Of a stretch of 64,000 nucleotides of DNA, positions 61,560-64,000 are shown in pieces; positions within the stretch are counted from its first letter, which is position 1, and each line of letters begins with the position of its first letter. The DNA comes from Haladaptatus sp. DJG-WS-42. Its GTDB lineage: Archaea > Halobacteriota > Halobacteria > Halobacteriales > Halococcaceae. Location of the stretch: the NCBI RefSeq assembly GCF_037198285.1, contig NZ_CP147243.1, positions 1,178,001-1,242,000 on the forward strand, read 5' to 3'. Both the position numbers and the translations under genes were made by a program. A model generated the notes under the pieces. It made no database searches. It saw only the letters and a list, made by a program, of their open reading frames with translations, and was not told where the DNA came from.

Positions 61560-62543
61560 TCACGCGAGGCCAAGCGCCTGGAGCAACGAGTAGAGCACGT
61601 CGCCGTAGGTAAGCGCCACGAGCAGGCCGACGAACAGTGGGACGATGAACGGGACGCCCGGGGAAATCCACACCTCGTCTGCGTCCACGAGTAAATCGAG
61701 TCCCTCGCGCAGTTGGGCGGGCGTCGTGCCGTAGGCCGAGTGGTCGATGTCGTCCAAGAAGGCCTGTGCGCCCCACGGGTCGTTGGCTTCTGGGTCTGCG
61801 GGGTCGGGTTCCTCGCCTGCTTCGAGTTCGACGCCGCCGTCGGTGAGCGCGCCGTCGCCCGGATGATTCGGCTCTGCGGGGAGCGAGCGCGGGTCGCGGT
61901 AGGTGTCAGGGTCGGCTCTGACGGCTTCGAGCGAAAGCCCGCGATAGCGCAGGTACATTCGCAGGGCGTCGATGTCGAGGCCGCCGCGGGTGAACCCCGC
62001 GGGCGTTTCGAGCAGGCGGCCGTACGACTGGGTGACTCCCTGCCACCTGACGGGCCTGCCAACGAACATCACTTTCGAGACGTTACCAGAGAGGGCGTTT
62101 CTGAGCGTGAGCACCACCGGATAAAAGAGGCCGATGATGACGGTGTTCGTGAGGATGGTGAGCGAGAAGACGCCAATTGGCGTCCAGACGTAGGGGAGGA
62201 CCGTGTCTGCGATTCGATAAACGGGAAACGTCGGGAACAGGACGGCGAGGACGAACATGGCTTTCGCGTCCGCGCCGCCAAAGCCGCCAATGCGCCAGAA
62301 CAGGTAGCTGAGCGGGATGACGAGGCCGACGCTGAGCCCGGCACGGACGAGGAACAGTTGGCGGGCAAATGCGCTGCTGGTGAACGCGGCGTAGCCGTCC
62401 CACGCGAACAGGGCGACCGCGAGGAGTGCGAGCGGAATCCACGTCGCGTTTGGCACCCGGCGCGTCTTGATGTCGCGCCACGCCGCCCACCCGAGAACCG
62501 GAATGATGAGAAGCCGCAGGAGGTCTGGAATCGAAGCGAACAC
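61560..62543 (-). CDS. A24-family prepilin/archaellin peptidase
   Basis: 327 residues from GTG 62543. Aspartic-protease motifs: [16 protein letters not shown] and [12 protein letters not shown] (a GxGD-type site), among about seven helices. A soluble acidic loop (about residues 190-290) separates the last helix pair. Such enzymes cut class III signal peptides of pilins and archaellins. Start chosen because the minus-strand CTTATC box at 62569-62574 is 26-31 bp away; the TTG at 62564 is too close to it. Confidence 0.85.
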   Translation of the reverse strand: MFASIPDLLRLLIIPVLGWAAWRDIKTRRVPNATWIPLALLAVALFAWDGYAAFTSSAFARQLFLVRAGLSVGLVIPLSYLFWRIGGFGGADAKAMFVLAVLFPTFPVYRIADTVLPYVWTPIGVFSLTILTNTVIIGLFYPVVLTLRNALSGNVSKVMFVGRPVRWQGVTQSYGRLLETPAGFTRGGLDIDALRMYLRYRGLSLEAVRADPDTYRDPRSLPAEPNHPGDGALTDGGVELEAGEEPDPADPEANDPWGAQAFLDDIDHSAYGTTPAQLREGLDLLVDADEVWISPGVPFIVPLFVGLLVALTYGDVLYSLLQALGLA

Positions 62544-62568
62544 TGACAGAATACGGACACTCAAGCGA

Positions 62569-62574
62569 GATAAG
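62569..62574 (-). promoter_or_regulatory. TATA box deciding the prepilin peptidase start
   Basis: CTTATC on the minus strand, centred 28 bp before GTG 62543, supports a leaderless mRNA from that codon. Confidence 0.45.
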
Positions 62575-62640
62575 CGTTTGTGGTCAGCGAGTGCTGTGGC
62601 TCACGGCTGAAGCGATGCGGAAAAGATTGCAGAGCGGCGT

Positions 62641-63030
62641 TTAGATGACGCGGTTCTGCAGGTAGTCGAGATGCTTTGCGTTGTAGACGATTTTAATCTC
62701 GTCTGCAGCCGGGCTGCCAATGCAGGTCAGGCGGACGCCTTTCTCCTCGACTTCTTCGTCGGAGAGAATCTGCTGCATGTCCATCTCGAGTTCACCTTCT
62801 TTGATGATGGCTGCGCAGTTTGCACAGGCACCGGCACGGCACGAGAATGGCCAGTCGTAGCCCTGTGCCTCTGCGGCTTCGAGGACGTACTCGCCCTGGT
62901 TGACTTCGAGGGAACCGTAGTCCTCTGCGTCGAGACCGGCGTCTGCGGCGTTCTCGAAGAGGTCGTCGTCGTCAATGTCCCAGCCGTTGTCGTCCAGTAC
63001 TTCGTAGTTGAGGTATTCTACCGTGGGCAT
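62641..63030 (-). CDS. Halophilic [2Fe-2S] ferredoxin
   Basis: 129 residues, the standard haloarchaeal ferredoxin with the acidic N-terminal insertion ([20 protein letters not shown]). Cluster cysteines Cys64, Cys69, Cys72 and Cys103. Main electron carrier for 2-oxoacid oxidoreductases. ATG 63030; a GTG one codon upstream is unlikely. Confidence 0.97.
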   Translation of the reverse strand: MPTVEYLNYEVLDDNGWDIDDDDLFENAADAGLDAEDYGSLEVNQGEYVLEAAEAQGYDWPFSCRAGACANCAAIIKEGELEMDMQQILSDEEVEEKGVRLTCIGSPAADEIKIVYNAKHLDYLQNRVI

Positions 63031-63101
63031 CACAGGTCGGTTGGGTCGCCTGCTTGTTAGACCTTGCTGTTTGCGAAGTCACGATAACTGAGGTGCGATG
63101 C

Positions 63102-64000
63102 TCAGAGGAACGGGGCAAACCGGAAAAGCAGGTACGACGCGACGGCGGCGAGCGTTGGCGTGAGCAACCAGAGCATGATGACCTTCCCCGTCGCCTGCGG
63201 GTCGAACAGCTCGCTCGCGGTGATGGAGTCGGGTTGCTGTTCGCCAATTTTCGGCACCGTATCCTCACGCTCTGCGGCGAGAGAGCTCACCGAGACACCG
63301 CCGTCTTCTGCGGCTCCTTTGGGTCCTTTGACCGCGACGCTCGCGGCTTGCGAGATAGTGACCGTCCGCGTGGCGCGCCCCCAACCGAGGCCAATGATGC
63401 ACATCGTCGCGCTCACGGCGAGACTCGCGGGGATGCCGAGGTACGAAAGCCCCGTAATCAGGCTCGCGCTCACGACTTCGACGATGAGCGCGGCGAGAAT
63501 CGGGAGGTCGGTCAGGTCGTTGCCAACGGTATCGAGGGTACGCCGGGCAATAGTGAACGCCCCGAGGCCGATGGCTCCCCCGGCGAGCAAAATCCCCTGA
63601 TTCATCGTGATTGCGCCGTTGCCGTAGAGCGGTGCGATGGCGTTTGCGACGTTCGACGCGCCCGCAGAGAAGGCCATGTAACAGCCGATGGTGATGACGA
63701 GGACGCCCCCGATGACGTTCTGGCGGCTCACGTTGTCGCCGAAGTGCGGGCGGGGGACGACCCCCGAACGGTCGAGTTCGATGAACGCGCCGTCACTGCG
63801 GTCTAAGGCAAACCAGTGGTCGAGATAGGGGTAGAGATAGCGCCCGATGACCGCACACACCCAGAAGGCGAGAATGGGCGCGACGAGCCACCAACTAACG
63901 ATGTGCCCCATCACGGCCCAGTCGAGGCTGCCAGTGGCGACGCCGAGGCCTGCAATCGCGCCGACCGCGGTCATCGAGGTCGAGGCTGGCACGCCAAACA
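63102..64000 (-). CDS. PiT-family inorganic phosphate permease (5' part outside window)
   Basis: The C-terminal 299 residues are present; the frame continues past the right edge (F-G-V-P-A-S-T-S-M). Conserved PiT segments: VPASTSMTAVGAIAG and, in the second half, FSAGASNVANAIAPLYG and ASLAVSATMCIIGLGWGRA. About seven helices and one long loop (GPKGAAEDGGVSV region) are visible. Transports phosphate with sodium or protons. Confidence 0.9.
   Translation of the reverse strand, partial: FGVPASTSMTAVGAIAGLGVATGSLDWAVMGHIVSWWLVAPILAFWVCAVIGRYLYPYLDHWFALDRSDGAFIELDRSGVVPRPHFGDNVSRQNVIGGVLVITIGCYMAFSAGASNVANAIAPLYGNGAITMNQGILLAGGAIGLGAFTIARRTLDTVGNDLTDLPILAALIVEVVSASLITGLSYLGIPASLAVSATMCIIGLGWGRATRTVTISQAASVAVKGPKGAAEDGGVSVSSLAAEREDTVPKIGEQQPDSITASELFDPQATGKVIMLWLLTPTLAAVASYLLFRFAPFL

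Overview
The window is chromosomal DNA from a haloarchaeon (class Halobacteria). The markers are an MCM helicase split by an intein, a TFIIB-type factor (TFB), halophilic-type [2Fe-2S] ferredoxins, a halocyanin, a Bat-type regulator, strongly acidic proteins and many families seen mainly in haloarchaea. TATA boxes about 25-30 bp before start codons imply many leaderless mRNAs. Genes are packed tightly and no gene-free stretch exceeds about 300 bp. I cannot fix the genus.

Layout. 0-9.4 kb: the end of an AstE/AspA-type hydrolase, two abutting truncated membrane genes, a ribbon-helix-helix protein, tRNA-His(GTG) with a displaced copy of its 3' end, a PadR regulator, an orphan ABC permease, a sensor kinase, a J-domain/ferredoxin fusion, and a multicopper oxidase/halocyanin pair. 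9.5-18.5 kb: an acetate module of two acetyl-CoA synthetase genes around a Bat-like regulator, then a two-subunit sodium/acetate-type symporter, UspA and a small membrane protein. 18.6-27.1 kb: CinA-like protein, site-2 protease with CBS domains, cupin, zinc-finger Ski2-like helicase, SLC13 transporter with RCK-C domains, tRNA-Pro(TGG) again followed by a displaced 3' copy, an APH-like kinase and a GNAT acetyltransferase.

27.2-37.2 kb: mcm, with a 528-residue intein inside the Walker A motif, followed by a co-directional run of haloarchaeal proteins (KaiC-like without a P-loop, coiled-coil proteins, a MinD-type ATPase), then tfb, a small protein gene, a second MinD-like protein without P-loop lysines, and a HIT hydrolase. 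37.4-49 kb: a Liv-type ABC transporter operon with an acyl-CoA ligase gene inside it, followed by hotdog thioesterases, an amidohydrolase, BadI-like and BadH-like enzymes and a PaaK-like ligase. I read this as uptake and CoA-dependent breakdown of a cyclic or aromatic carboxylic acid; the substrate is inferred.

49-64 kb: uracil-DNA glycosylase, small membrane proteins, ileS, an A/T-richer cassette with a PIN/AbrB toxin-antitoxin pair and three copies of a 27-28 bp palindromic repeat, prs, a beta-propeller protein, a cation exchanger with a coupled leader ORF, a broken EamA transporter, glmM, hisI, a prepilin peptidase, ferredoxin, and the 3' part of a phosphate permease gene cut by the right edge.

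Most interesting: the mcm-linked block containing two nucleotide-binding-fold proteins that lack their binding residues, the BadH/BadI-type cluster, the recombinase-fold Bat-like regulator between two acs genes, the repeat-bounded toxin-antitoxin cassette, and the repeated tRNA 3'-end duplications.
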